Of a stretch of DNA of 64,000 bases, positions 22,001-32,987 are shown piece by piece. The position numbers were made by a program, and so were the translations under genes. The stretch lies in NCBI GenBank assembly GCA_021234155.1, contig JAJEKV010000236.1:248001-312000 (forward strand), read 5' to 3'. The notes below the pieces were generated by a model, which saw nothing but the letters and a program-made list of their open reading frames with translations, made no database searches and had not been told where the DNA came from. The stretch comes from Isoetes taiwanensis. Its lineage: Eukaryota; Streptophyta; Lycopodiopsida; Isoetales; Isoetaceae. How positions within the stretch are numbered: the first letter of the stretch is position 1; each line of letters begins with the position of its first letter.

Positions 22001-22500
22001 TATCCAAAGTCAAGGGATCCATGTTTACATCACATCCATGTAGTTTCTTCTTCTCTTAAATACATACAAAGTTATATGCATATTTGCCAGAATAAGAATC
22101 AATGAATGCATAAGCAAATGTAGACCACATATTATAAGTGCAAAACCATATACACTTTGTTCCAATCTAACAGCTACAACTACAAACACATACAATGAAT
22201 CCATAAAGGAGGCGCACATGCATCCACAAAAAGATTTCAAGCAACAGCAAACAAAGCTTGACCTTAAAGCTCCAATACATGTGCATACTGCGGCATTGCA
22301 ATCATGTGGCCTTCTTCGTGATCTTTTGAACATAGAATCTTAGATGTGACAGCGCATACCAACCCTATATGTAGATGAAGATAAGGCAATGAAACATATC
22401 ACATGCCTTCCTCTTTGCAACACAAGGATTTTTCCATGAAACATCCTCTCTTCTTGGCCTCCTATCCTCCAGCAACCTCACTAGCTTACCAACTTGCAAT
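19100..22500. other. No gene recognised; possible LTR-like DNA
   Basis: 19.1-19.5 kb carries repeats of 'gctatggca' and 'ctcgggctatg'. 19.5-21.36 kb is richer in GC, has a TATA-like 'acatataaatgg' at 19926 and ends 'gggagcgtcaca', which could be a decayed solo LTR, but I find no target duplication or primer site. 21.5-22.35 kb is AT-rich without clear content. Confidence 0.4.
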
Positions 22501-22517
22501 AAATCCTTCCAATCAGG

Positions 22518-22745
22518 AGGGGGATCTAGAGAGAGAGAAGTGGCCAAAAGATAGAAAACTAGAGAGAGAAAGTGGACAAAAAGCATGGTACTGAGATGGA
22601 GTCACTCAGTGCAGTCCAAAGTGGTCTAGCAACATTGAACAGGCTCTGGGAGGGAGATCTAGAGAGATAAAGTGGCCAAAAGATAGGAAATTAGAGAAAG
22701 AAAGTGGATAAAAGGCAAGGTACTAAAATGAGGTCACTCAATGTG
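22518..22745. repeat. Imperfect direct repeat, offset 133 bp
   Basis: A block of about 95 bp starting 'gatctagagaga' and ending in 'gtcactcaatg/gtgcagt' occurs at 22518-22612 and again at 22651-22745 with scattered differences. Confidence 0.75.
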
Positions 22746-24070
22746 CCATTGGCTTCTTGGAACATTTGGGAGCGGCCATTTGTGCACTGTGCATGACTAG
22801 TAGTGAGAGAATTTTGCCAAAATATGAAACCTTAGAAAGTGTCCAAGGAGGTCAGGGAAGAGAGAAAGTGGTCAAGGAGGTCAGGAAGGAGAGAAATTGA
22901 CAGGAGAGTGCAAGCCAGAGATAGCAATTGGCTAACGGAGCATGGGTGGAAGTGGTAGTGTAGAGACAGAAAGTGCTTGAGAACCCTAGATAAACTCTAG
23001 AAAGAGAAGCATAGAGTGTGAGGCACTAGGGAGAGAGTGTAAGTGAGGCGCTACAGAGAGAGTGTGAGTGAGGCAAGACAGATTGTGTGAGTAAGGCATT
23101 GTAAGACAAGGCAATCCTTTATTTTTAGAAGGCATTTTATCTCCAAATAGATAATAGGATAAAATCAAAACTTTCTTGGCTGAGCTTTACCCTTTTCTGA
23201 CGAGCTCTTTCAACCTGAACCATTCCCCCGAGTCCTCAGGAGATCTTTTCTTTCATACATCATGAATATCTATCATATATCCTGAAGGTGTATATGCCAA
23301 GAAATGTGCAAAATATATCGAAGACATTAAAATGCTTGATGTATTAGTTGATATCCTCTCAATAGCCACGATAAAATTCAATTCAATTCACTCCTTATTT
23401 TTAATTAATATTTATAATAAATTAGAACATCCTTGAAGCAAATTTTTATGATTCAATTACATAAGTTTACAATACATTGAAACCATGAAAAGTGAAAATA
23501 ATCCATGTTTAAGTCTGATCACTTAGAAAGATTGTTTGGTATTAATGAGCATCGAGAAGTAGACTTTTGTGACATAGTCCTTTGAGATGAGTGCAAATTC
23601 CTCTCAAGTTGTTTTACGGTGAGTTCAACAATCTCGACCTGCTTTTACTTGTATTAGCAAATGACAAATGATCAAACTTGTATTATGAGTGATAGTTTAC
23701 ATTTATTCCTTCATAACAAGCACTTTCGTCTTGCAACTAAATTTCAAGGAGAAAAGTTTCTTCGCACACCATGGTGTTTCTAATAGGTATAACCATTGCA
23801 AAAATATTACAGCATTTTTAGCGTAACACCCTTAAATTTTGGGCCTTCTATAATAAGTTTTACATATGGCCATTTTAAAGTTTTTGCTCTTTTTCTTTCT
23901 TCTTATTTGTGATTTTTCATTTGTATTAGTGTAAATTATCTTATATTATAATGTTATACCGTAATTCTTGGATTGGATCAAGCCCTAATTTGAATGGTCG
24001 AGATCATCTGAGTGCATCCGAAGGCCGAGATTTATTGCACGACTTACCACCACCATGATTGGTCATACTT
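22746..24070. other. No gene recognised
   Basis: 22.8-23.1 kb contains several copies of 'gagagagtgtgagtgaggc' and related purine-rich words. The rest, to 24.07 kb, is AT-rich without protein-like frames. Confidence 0.5.
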
Positions 24071-24073
24071 TGA

Positions 24074-25760
24074 TCTCTTAAGGGGAAAGGGTAAAGAGAA
24101 AAGGGGGGAAAGGAAAAGGAAGAGACAAGAGAGAATGTGAAGGGCAAAAAGGCATAGGAAAAGGGAGAAAAGCAAAGGGAAAAGGGTGGGGATAAGAGAA
24201 GAGAAAAAGGCATGAAAAAATGAAAAGGGAAAGAAGAAAGAAAAGGGGAGGGGGAAAAGGTACCTGGGGAAAGGGCACGAGGGAAAAGGGAAGAGATAAA
24301 GTGGTAAGGGGAAGAGGAAAGGGCACGGGAAAGAAAGGAAGAAGGAAAGATTGAAGAAAGGGGAAAAGGGGAGGAAAAAAAGCATGAAAAAAATTGAGGA
24401 AAAAAAAGGGCATGGAAAAAGGGAAAAAAAAAAAGAGAAGCATTGAAGAAAGAGAAAAAGGAAAAAAAGGAAGGAAAAAAAAATGGCATAGAAAAAAAGG
24501 AAAAAGGAAAAGGAAAAGGAAAAGGAAAACGAAAACGAAAAAGAGAGAGGGAAATGGAAGGAAAAAAAACGCATAGAGAAAAGGGGAAGAGTAAAAGATT
24601 GGGAAAATGAGGAAGAGGGGAAAAGGGAGAACAAGAAAAGGATGGGGAAAAGGGAAGAAATAAGGGAAAGTGAGAAGAAAGAAAAAGGAAAAGGAAAAGG
24701 GAACCTGAAAAAAAGGCATGAGAAAAAGGGAAAAAGGGAAACAAGATAAGGGAAGGGGGAAAGGGCATGAGATAAAAGGAAAACTAAAATGGCAAGAGAA
24801 ATAGAAAAAAAGAAAAGGAATAAAAAAGGGGAAGAGAGAAAGGGTGGGGAAAAGAGGAAAATGAGTATAGGAAAATAAGAAAAGAAAACAAATGTGGAAA
24901 GGCATGGGAAAAGGGAAAAGGAAAGGAAGGAAAAAGGGCACGAGGAAAGGATCGAAAAAAGGAGAAAAATAGAAAAAAAAATCCATTAGGAAAGGGAAAA
25001 GGGCAGGGAAGCGGGGGAGCAGAGGAAAAGGAAAGAAAACATGGGAAAAGGAAAAGAGAAAAGAAAAAAGGAAGGGGAAAAGAAAAAAAATCGCACGGGA
25101 AAAAAAGAAGTGGGAAAGGGTGGGAAAAGGAGGAAAAGGAAAGCACAGGAAAAATGGAAACAAGAAAGGGGTAGAAAAAAAGGGAAGGGAAAAAGGGCGT
25201 AAGAGAAGAGAAATAGAAAAGAAAAAAGAAAGAAAAAGAGGAAAAGGGGGAGAGGGCACGAGAAAAAAGAAAAGAGAAAAATAGGAAAAGGGAAGAGAAA
25301 AAGAGAACATGAAAAGTGGAAGGGTGAAAGGGTGAGAAGATGGGAAAAGGGAAGGTAAAAAGGGCATGGAAAACGGGAGGGGAAAAAGAAAAAAGGGAGG
25401 AGAAAATGGCACCCAAAAAAAGGAAGAGTGAAAGGCTGGGAAATGGAGGAAAAGATAAGGGAAAATAGGCATGGAAAAAAGCAAAAGACTAAAAGATTGA
25501 GAAAAAGGGAAGGCATGGAAAAAGGGTGGGGAAAAGAGAAGGCATGGAAAAAGGTGAAGGGAAAAGGAGGAAAAGGAAAGGAAAAAAGGTTATCGGAAAA
25601 ACGGAAGAGGGAAAGGAAGGAAAGGGGTGGGGAAACAAGGAAACATATGTGAAAAAACGGGATAAAACTGAAAAGAAAAAGAAAAGTGTATAGAAAATAA
25701 GGAAAAGTGAAATACGGGATAGAGCAAAAGGGAAAGGGAAATAGAAAGAGAAAACTATAG
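24074..25760. repeat. Purine-rich tract of about 1.7 kb with spaced GGCATG boxes
   Basis: The plus strand is almost wholly A and G for about 1.69 kb (gggaaaagg-type words). It is interrupted roughly every 30-100 bp by a short GGCATG or GGCACG box, more than twenty in all, so it is a decayed minisatellite. The long minus-strand open frames over it (all Phe/Ser/Pro/Leu) are artefacts of the base bias. Such tracts can form triplex (H-DNA) structures. Confidence 0.9.
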
Positions 25761-25807
25761 GGCTTTTCTCACTGCAGCCCGAAATATTTACAGGCTCTCA
25801 ACTTACG

Positions 25808-25834
25808 CCCAGCAACGCTGGGTACTATTACTAG
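25808..25834 (+). mobile_element. Helitron-type 3' end
   Basis: A hairpin CCCAGC-AAC-GCTGGG (25808-25822) is followed after 8 nt by CTAG (25831-25834) and then T. This is the standard 3' terminus of plant Helitrons (GC hairpin, spacer, CTRR, inserted before T). The element would extend leftward and might include the purine tract. I could not identify its 5' TC end, so the length is unknown. Confidence 0.6.
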
Positions 25835-25989
25835 TAAATTTGATGGTTTTTATTTGTAATTGGTGAAGGCGGGTTCCAATGTTCAGTAGTTGATAGAGAA
25901 CTCAGTAAAAGGGAGTTTTCCATGTTCAAGAGTTACTAAAAATAACAATCCAAGTGCCATTATCAATAAGAAAACTATCTAATATTATG

Positions 25990-26240
25990 GGGCAAAAGTA
26001 TGCTGGTGGGTATCAAAAGCATGCGTCCGGACGCATGCTGACAGCACTCATATAGCACCCCATATGGCAGCTTGTTTAGGGTGTTACTGGTACTAGCACA
26101 TGGTAATTAGGTAATCAATAGAAATATGTAACAGCTCCAATGAATGACAAGTGAAATACTATGATAGAATAGTACATCCAGGGTGCTGATCTAAGTGCTG
26201 GGGCCGCGTTTTTTTGATACCCACCAGCATACTTTTGCCC
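25990..26240. mobile_element. MITE, 29-bp perfect TIRs, 4-bp TSD (TATG)
   Basis: The outer 29 bp at 25990-26018 (starts GGGCAAAAGTATGCTGG) and 26212-26240 are perfect inverted copies, flanked on both sides by TATG. A separate perfect 22-bp palindrome (centre GTCCGGAC) sits at 26018-26039. The element is 251 bp and non-coding. Its terminus fits GGGYAAAAGYATGYTRG, shared with the MITE at 18772-19093. Confidence 0.9.
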
Positions 26241-26586
26241 TATGATGTTTGAGATCAAAAGTCGTGATGAAAAGATTGAAGTCTTAAACTAGGTGTGCAC
26301 CTGCATAATGACTAACCCTGAATAATGCAATCATCGATGCTTGGGTTTAAGAAAAGATGCTGATAAAAATGAATTAATTTAAATTGATTTTGTTGTCCAT
26401 AAAAATGAAATGGTTTATGAGATCTAATACAAGGAACATAGGATTAAAAAGGCTGCACCACTGGGAGGGGGGAGAGGGGAACAGTTGATTGTGTACAACT
26501 CAATGTGTCCACTTGTGGCGTAATTGTGCACATCGTTCTCTATTCTATTTTGTAATGTATTATCCTACTAACTTATCCAGTCATAA

Positions 26587-26720
<134 letters not shown>

Positions 26721-26916
26721 CCTTCATAAGAAAATCCTTCATGGAGGGTTGTATGGAATTTAATAGGATAATCTGAGGATAACTCTTAGAAGTTCATTCT
26801 TTGCCATTCGAAAGGCAACAACCTGAGGCCTCATGCATATCCTTAGATTCAAGATTGGTCATGCCTACATTAAGATAATATCAAATGTACATATTCAGCA
26901 GTAAGAATATTATTGT

Positions 26917-26960
26917 CAAGGTTTTTCCCTCGAATCCTTTTCGATCCCATAGATGTCAAA
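26917..26960 (+). mobile_element. Small relic of the LINE 3' hairpin
   Basis: The words 'caaggtttttccctcgaa' and 'gatcccatag' match the 3' region of the LINE tails at 1.75, 32.6 and 35.9 kb. No coding remains. The following 26960-27296 holds nothing I recognise. Confidence 0.4.
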
Positions 26961-27296
26961 CAGTTGAGCCAAGTAAGGTATCCACTATTGCACAAACTAA
27001 CAATATCTTATACAAGTTTCTCCTCCAAAATACCTTGGAATAGAAGGATATATTTTGTTGATGTTGTGCTAAGTATTGTATCTACTTCCACTTAGAGGAT
27101 CCTTCTATTGCTTGATAGATAGATGCGGATCCACCACATGTTGATGTTGACACTCTGGAATTTGAATTGATCATCATATCATGCATCTAAGGAAAGGACT
27201 ATATTTGCCAAAACTCAATTGACAATTGAAGCAATCTCCATTTTCTTTCTTCTAAAAAATTTATTGGCTGCCCTCAAAAGTGAGGTTACTATTCTA

Positions 27297-27309
27297 TCAT
27301 TTTGTTGCT
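27297..27309 (+). repeat. Left target-site duplication of the deleted L1
   Basis: TCATTTTGTTGCT occurs here and again at 29606-29618, directly after the poly-A. Confidence 0.9.
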
Positions 27310-29605
27310 GCCAATGGTCCTCGTATTTGTATTTCCCTTCCCGCTGAGGCTTCCCTCCCCAGGTCTGTGGTTGTTAAAAGTGATCCACTCTTTTTTAAAT
27401 ATAAATTATCTTTGCTTAACGGCCTAGAGCTTGCCAATATGTTTCTTGATGTTGAGGCCTTCTCTGCTTATCGTGTGCGCAGACCCTCCATTCCCATCCC
27501 TCCTCCTCGCTTTGTCTCCCCTATTTTACTTCCCCGCGCCATCCCTACTCCAACCGCTTCCTCGCACCTGTCCTTGCCATCACCCCTTTCAAGTCTTCTA
27601 CCCTAGCCATTGGCACACTCCCCCGCAGCCTATAATTGTCTTTCTTCCGACCAGCAAAGAGAGGTCGGACATGATTGCACGCAAGCAAGAGCGCATTGAA
27701 GAAGAATGGTCCATTGCCCGCATGAAAAAAGCCACTTCTGAGAAGGAATAGCTTTGCACCACGCGGTATGACCGCTTCCCCTAACCCCCGTTGAGCCAAC
27801 TCTCCTCACCACCGCCACTATCGCCCAATAGCATCGCAGCCACATTGGGCTGATCAATGGAGAATGAGTCTCATATACAAGTTGATATGGACTTAGAACA
27901 TCCTCCACATCCACCCGATCAATGAAGTTAATCTCCGAATGTGCGGGGGTTGCCTCCCCCTACTAAAAGGAGCAAGGTTGTCCATGGCCCTGAATAGGTG
28001 GGACTCAGATTTCATTTGTTTGCAAGAGCATAAATGCAAGAAAGAGGATGCCTACAAAGTTGCTGCAGTAATCAATAGGCAGTACAATGTTCTGGTGGCG
28101 GCCGCAGACTCGGCAAAGGCTGGTGTCCTTACAGCATGGAGGAGGACTATTACAGTATCATTTACTCAAGGTTTGATTTGGCCGGTGGATCATAGTCAAA
28201 TGGTTTGATAAAGGGCAAGAATGGGGATTGGTTAATGTGTATGCGCATAATCGACCCACGCCGAGAGGCATTGTGGGTTCTTTCGTTCCAAATTATCGAG
28301 ATTAGGCTCCCCATTGTTGCATGGATCATGGTGGGTGATTTTAACATGGTTGAGCTTGAGCAAGACAAGATGTGGCGAGAGGTGCGTAGATAGTGCGGGG
28401 CTTTGAATCCGGAGCAATGGCACCATTTAATGCAAGATTGTGGCTTCATAGAAGTTGAGGGTCCCTCAAGTTTTACTTGGTGTAATGGCTGGTTGGGTGG
28501 TGGTAGAAATGACCATAATCCACAGTATTTCTCTTGCTCTCATACGGTGGTGCATGCTACCTCTAAGACATATTTCAAGCTGAATACATTTTTCTTGAAG
28601 GATGATGATTTTTTGGCAGGCTGTAGACAGGCGTGGTTCACTTCTTTCTCTCGACACAGGGGCATGACAGGTATTGTTGATGCTCTCGCTGCTGTGAAGT
28701 CTTTTGCTAAAGGTTGGGGTCGTGAACGGGCTTCTGCTAACCGGAGCCTTCTGCTCGCTCTTTATCAACAATTTGAGGCATGCAGGTCTGTTGCCCCAAT
28801 AGATGGTCATGTGGAGAAGCAAATTTTGTGTAGCATTCGGCAGATGGAATCTGAACAGGTGCACTTTGCTCGCATTAAAGCTGGGTTGCAATGGTTCAAG
28901 GAGGGAGACTGTACAGGTTTTTTCTTCAGAGCTGCCAAAACAAGAAAGCTAGCTGCGTCTCTTCAGTCCCTGCAGATTCAGGATGGGCGTGTTGTTTCAG
29001 ATCCAGCTGAGCTTAGAGGCGTTTTGCATAATCACTTTTCAGCTTTCTTCACTGCTCGACGTCTTCCTTTTCAGTCAGATTTTCAAGCAGCCTTGCTTGC
29101 TAAGGTTCATCCATGGCACCATGTTCGACTTGCTTGGCAGTGGCTTCTGAGTCTTTTCCATTGTGACTTGAATAGTCAGCAGGTCTTATTGTCAGTCTAT
29201 CCTAGTTCTTGGGACAAGTTGGCAAAGAGGGCTTTCCACTTAGCATCTGCTTGGATCATCTGGTCCATCTGGAAGAGACGAAATCTCTTCATCTTCAAGG
29301 GACAGCTCTTTTCAGATACGCAAGTGCTTAGTGATGCCCGTAGTCGCATTGTGAAGGCGTACAAGTGTTCTTCCTTAAAGGATGACATCAAAAGTGTCAT
29401 TTGGGAGCAATATCTTCAGATTCACACCTACTCATAGCAAACAGTTGTGCTCATGGTGATCTGTGTTCTCTGCTTTTCTATGTTATGTATGTGGTGGGTA
29501 GTGTTGCTCTAGTGGATATCTTCTCTACTGGGTTTTGAGTCCCCCATGTACTCTTTGTATTCTTTTGAGTAATAAAGGTCCACGTTCAAAAAAAAAAAAA
29601 AAAAA
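27310..29605 (+). mobile_element. 5'-truncated, internally deleted L1 LINE
   Basis: This 2.3-kb copy is bounded by a perfect 13-bp target-site duplication and ends in a 17-A tail (29589-29605). The order is: a piece of ORF1 (27310-27606) with ELANMFLDVEAF and a Pro-rich stretch; an endonuclease piece (27939-28390) with DFICLQEHK and GDFNMVE; then a 344-residue frame (28403-29437). In that frame the pre-RT linker (LQWFKEGDCTGFFFRAAKTR) passes straight into the C-terminal region (AWIIWSIWKRRNLFIFKG). The whole RT core, including YADD, is missing. Premature stops also break the endonuclease. The copy was presumably mobilised by another element's machinery. Confidence 0.85.
28403..29437 (+). pseudogene. 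Chimeric ORF2 remnant lacking the RT core
   Basis: The frame is open for 344 residues. Residues 1-60 are the end of the endonuclease (SSFTWCNGW), residues 60-225 the linker up to about RT domain 0 (VVSDPAELRGVLHNHFSAFF), and residues 226-344 the LINE C-terminus with WxxWSIWKRRN. The junction at about residue 225 (AALLAKV/HPWHH) replaces some 600 residues. The deletion kept the frame, which may be chance or template jumping during retrotransposition. Confidence 0.7.
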
Positions 29606-29618
29606 TCATTTTGTTGCT
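29606..29618 (+). repeat. Right target-site duplication of the deleted L1
   Basis: This 13-bp copy is identical to 27297-27309 and follows the A-tail immediately. Confidence 0.9.
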
Positions 29619-31100
29619 ATAAGCAGAGAGTCGTAAAATATACTATTACAAGCTAGTGTAGGCATTGTAAGCCAATTGGAATGCAAGAGATATACATGTC
29701 GCAGTGGTCGAATACTAGGTCGGTATTCTTTGCCAAATGCTGGGTCTATATTGAATCCAGGAGTCCCTACCTTGATAAGATAAAGATCATGCACATAGTC
29801 CACTATACTAGACCCTCTGACTTAATTTATATGTTGACAAGTGTGGACAAAGAAGGACAACTGTTATCAAAGACATTGAAGATGATCACGTAAAAAACAT
29901 CATGTTTGGAGCAACTCTCTCCCAGATCATGTGTGATAGGATGGCATGGCTGGTGCTAAAGAAAAGATACAAGACTAGGAAAAGATAAGAAAGGAAAAAA
30001 GAGCTTGTAACATTTACAGTCGTTGTAGAAGTGTTAGGATGGAAAAAACACAACACAATAGGAGATCCAATTGCAGGTGATTCCAGATGTATGTAAGACT
30101 ATCCTGACCTCAATGCCATAGGTATTCCAAAAAAAATATTAGCGGAAGTAAAGTAGACATGATAGTTTTGAATCATGCCTTTTGCCCCATTACAAGTGTG
30201 GCATCAGCTTGAGGTGTAGTTATTCCAAGAAATAATTCTAAATAATTATATATTTTAGAAATGATTCTAAAATATATGATTCCAAGCTAATAAATGGAGT
30301 CAAATTATTGCTGCTTAAAGGCTATAAACTTTTTCACTCGAAGCATGAGATGGAGTAAGTGTTTATTGGGTCCATCAAGTAATATTTATATAAAAGTAAA
30401 GAACAATGAGAAACATGCATTCTAATTATTCAAATTAGCTTCTTGAAGATTTCATTGTATTAAAAATGCTCTCCATGTAGTTCATGTAACAGAGATGTTG
30501 AAAAGAGTATAACTAGGATGTACAAACAGACATTAGATTCGGGAGGAGCATGTATGTAGTATAGTCAGCAACTGAAACTCAATGTACATACATATTAGAT
30601 CTTGTGAAGACAAGCCCCAAAAATGTGTTAGTTAAAGGTATTGACAAAGGTTTTTAAGGGAGGATGAACCATGGGAAGGTGAAAACGCATGTCCTGAAGG
30701 ATATTTCTACTCTACTTTAATCAACATTTTCTATTTCATGATCCTATTAAGGACCAAACTTAATTCAGGAAAAGCTAAACAAGATCAGAATCCATATTGG
30801 CAGTTCAGCTTTTAGGTGCTAAAGGGCATCAACTATGCTGAGGTCTTTGCTCTACTGACTAGATTGGAAGATTATGAAATTTATTTAAACAAGATGAACT
30901 CTTAGTGTGCAGATGAAAAGTTACTCTCTATTGACTTAAACAAGCCTCTTGATATTGGAATAAGAACCTTGCTATCTACCTAAAATTGAAAGGCAATGTA
31001 GATGGCCTATTTATAAACAATCATTTTTTACCCAAGGATTAGTCAATCAGCCAATTTCAAATATCTTGACCCAAGCTTTGTAATGTTTCCATTATGTTTA
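29619..31100. other. No gene recognised
   Basis: AT-rich sequence with no domain-bearing frame. The missing 3' exon of the CCDC113-like gene could lie here or further left; I looked for its expected VEIAE-type block and did not find it. Confidence 0.5.
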
Positions 31101-31106
31101 GTAATG

Positions 31107-31210
31107 TTGTGGGTTGATCTAGCCCATTATATGGGTCTCATGGCCTATTGGTCTCCGTGGACGTTAAAAAAGTTATTCTATTCTATTCTATTCTATTCTT
31201 TTCTTTTCTT
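31107..31210 (+). mobile_element. LINE 3' tail with (TTCTA)n
   Basis: The sequence 'ctagcccattatatgggtc...ggcctattggtctccgtgg' plus 'acgttaaaaaa' and then TTCTA repeats matches the tail at 32578-32726. Only the last ~100 bp of the element are present. The following 31210-32570 shows no gene. Confidence 0.7.
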
Positions 31211-32577
31211 AAAAGGATGGTGTCGTTTCCGTTGAGCAAAATTACCTAAAGCAGTTTTGAAAGACATAAACATTTATGAAGATTCTCATAGTACTTTATT
31301 GATTGATTTTGAATATATTTATAGCTATTCCAAGGTTTCACATTTAAGAGCTCTCATTCTGATGGGCAAAATATGTTTTCTTAATGTTGGCATGCTGGGT
31401 GGAAGCATCAACAAGTTTAACTTTTGCTTTCCACGATAAAGTGGAACATAAAGCTTTCTCAGATGCCACTATGAGGTTGTATGATGTTTTTAAAATATTA
31501 GTTTTGTGCATCTCGAGCATGAATCAGAATTGCAATCAAGTTCTAATCAATAATGTGTGAAAGAAAAGTAGATATACCAGATTGATTTAACTTCTATTTC
31601 TCTGATGAATAAACCAGTGGCAACAAGTTTTAAAAAGGAGGAAGAACAAGAGCATTTTAATATCCACTCAAGGCCAACTAGGCTATAGCACAACAACATT
31701 GCTCATTGTTTCCTTCTCCCAATAATTTTAGTAATGCACCTTGACTCGATAGATTCGGATATGAGACCCATTTGTATCTAAGTTAATGTTTTACCAGTAG
31801 ACCAAACTTTCAAATATATTTGAGGATAATATATGGCATTTGAAGGAGGCACTATATCGAAAAGCATGTTGATATTTATATAACTTGAAGACTAGTATGT
31901 TTTTCTTCATGAAGTTGTTCTCTTCTAAAAACTAAGTTTTGCTACATTTCAAAGGTTGAGGTTATCTTCTAACAAGGTCATGTTTTGCTTCTCAATTGGG
32001 TTAAACTTCCCTAAAAAAGTCTATGCCAATATGTACCTATATGTACTCTGTACAAATCTTATATAATATACAAATACTGCCTTCAATTAAAGAAAAAAGA
32101 TATTCATGCAGTAGAAAACAAGCCATAATAGTAGATTGACATGGCATATTGTCATGTACATATAATGTAACTACTATGGTAATCTAATAGTTGTTAGAGT
32201 TGATGCTAACTAGAATGGTAGAATTATACTTTGAGAAAGACCATTCGATTTGCTTATACATTCTTCTATATAGATGCTTTCAATGCCTTTCACACTAGAC
32301 CCTCTATTTTTTGTGCATCTCGTAGAGCAATTGGTCTCTAATGGATGTTAGAAATGCCTTCTTTTAATACTCCAGATTGTGAGCTTATTATAATCCTGCT
32401 TTTGAGATAGTCCGGAATCATTTTTCGACCTTAGCATTCCATTCCACGCTTCCACAACTTCTCAGCGCACCATCTGTGCATGACTTGGCATTATACATAC
32501 TTGAGGTTCTAGATAAACGTCTGCAATTACTGAACCCTCAGTAGTCATTATCTAAGCTTGTCTAGTATCATCATTAC

Positions 32578-32726
32578 TGCAAAGGTTTTTCCCTTGAAAA
32601 CCTTTCGAGGCAGGGGTTTTTTAATCCTAGTAGTAATGATTGTACTAGCCCATTGTATGGGTCCCATGACCTATTGGTCTTCGTGGACGTTAAAAAAACT
32701 ATTCTATTCTATTCTATTCTATTCCT
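32578..32726 (+). mobile_element. LINE 3' tail with hairpin and (TTCTA)n
   Basis: It carries the family hairpin (TTTTCCCTTGAAAACC..., then GGGGTTTTTTAATCC), the 'gtatgggtcccatgacctat' palindromic word and a TTCTA tail. It lies just downstream of, or in the last intron of, the minus-strand CCDC113-like gene and in the opposite orientation. Confidence 0.75.
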
Positions 32727-32987
32727 TCAAAATGGATGTATTATCTCATATGCTCACGTATATATGTATTGCATAAAAATGAGTGATCAATACACACTGA
32801 AGATCGAAGTAGAAGGCCTAGGCAGCATAAGAAATATTGCTTCTTACAGAATAACATTTCAATGTTGAAAGTGCATAGCTATACTATAACCTCGAAACAA
32901 ACATATATTTCATTTAGAAGATATATATATATTAAATTTCATCAATAAATCTTTGCACAATCAAGATGGTATAAAAATTGGGAGTAC

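Noticed and set aside
24004-25652. Long minus-strand open frames (up to 468 codons) rich in Phe, Ser, Pro, Leu
   Set aside because: They arise from the purine-rich plus strand, which lacks minus-strand stop codons. All frames are low complexity and overlap one another.
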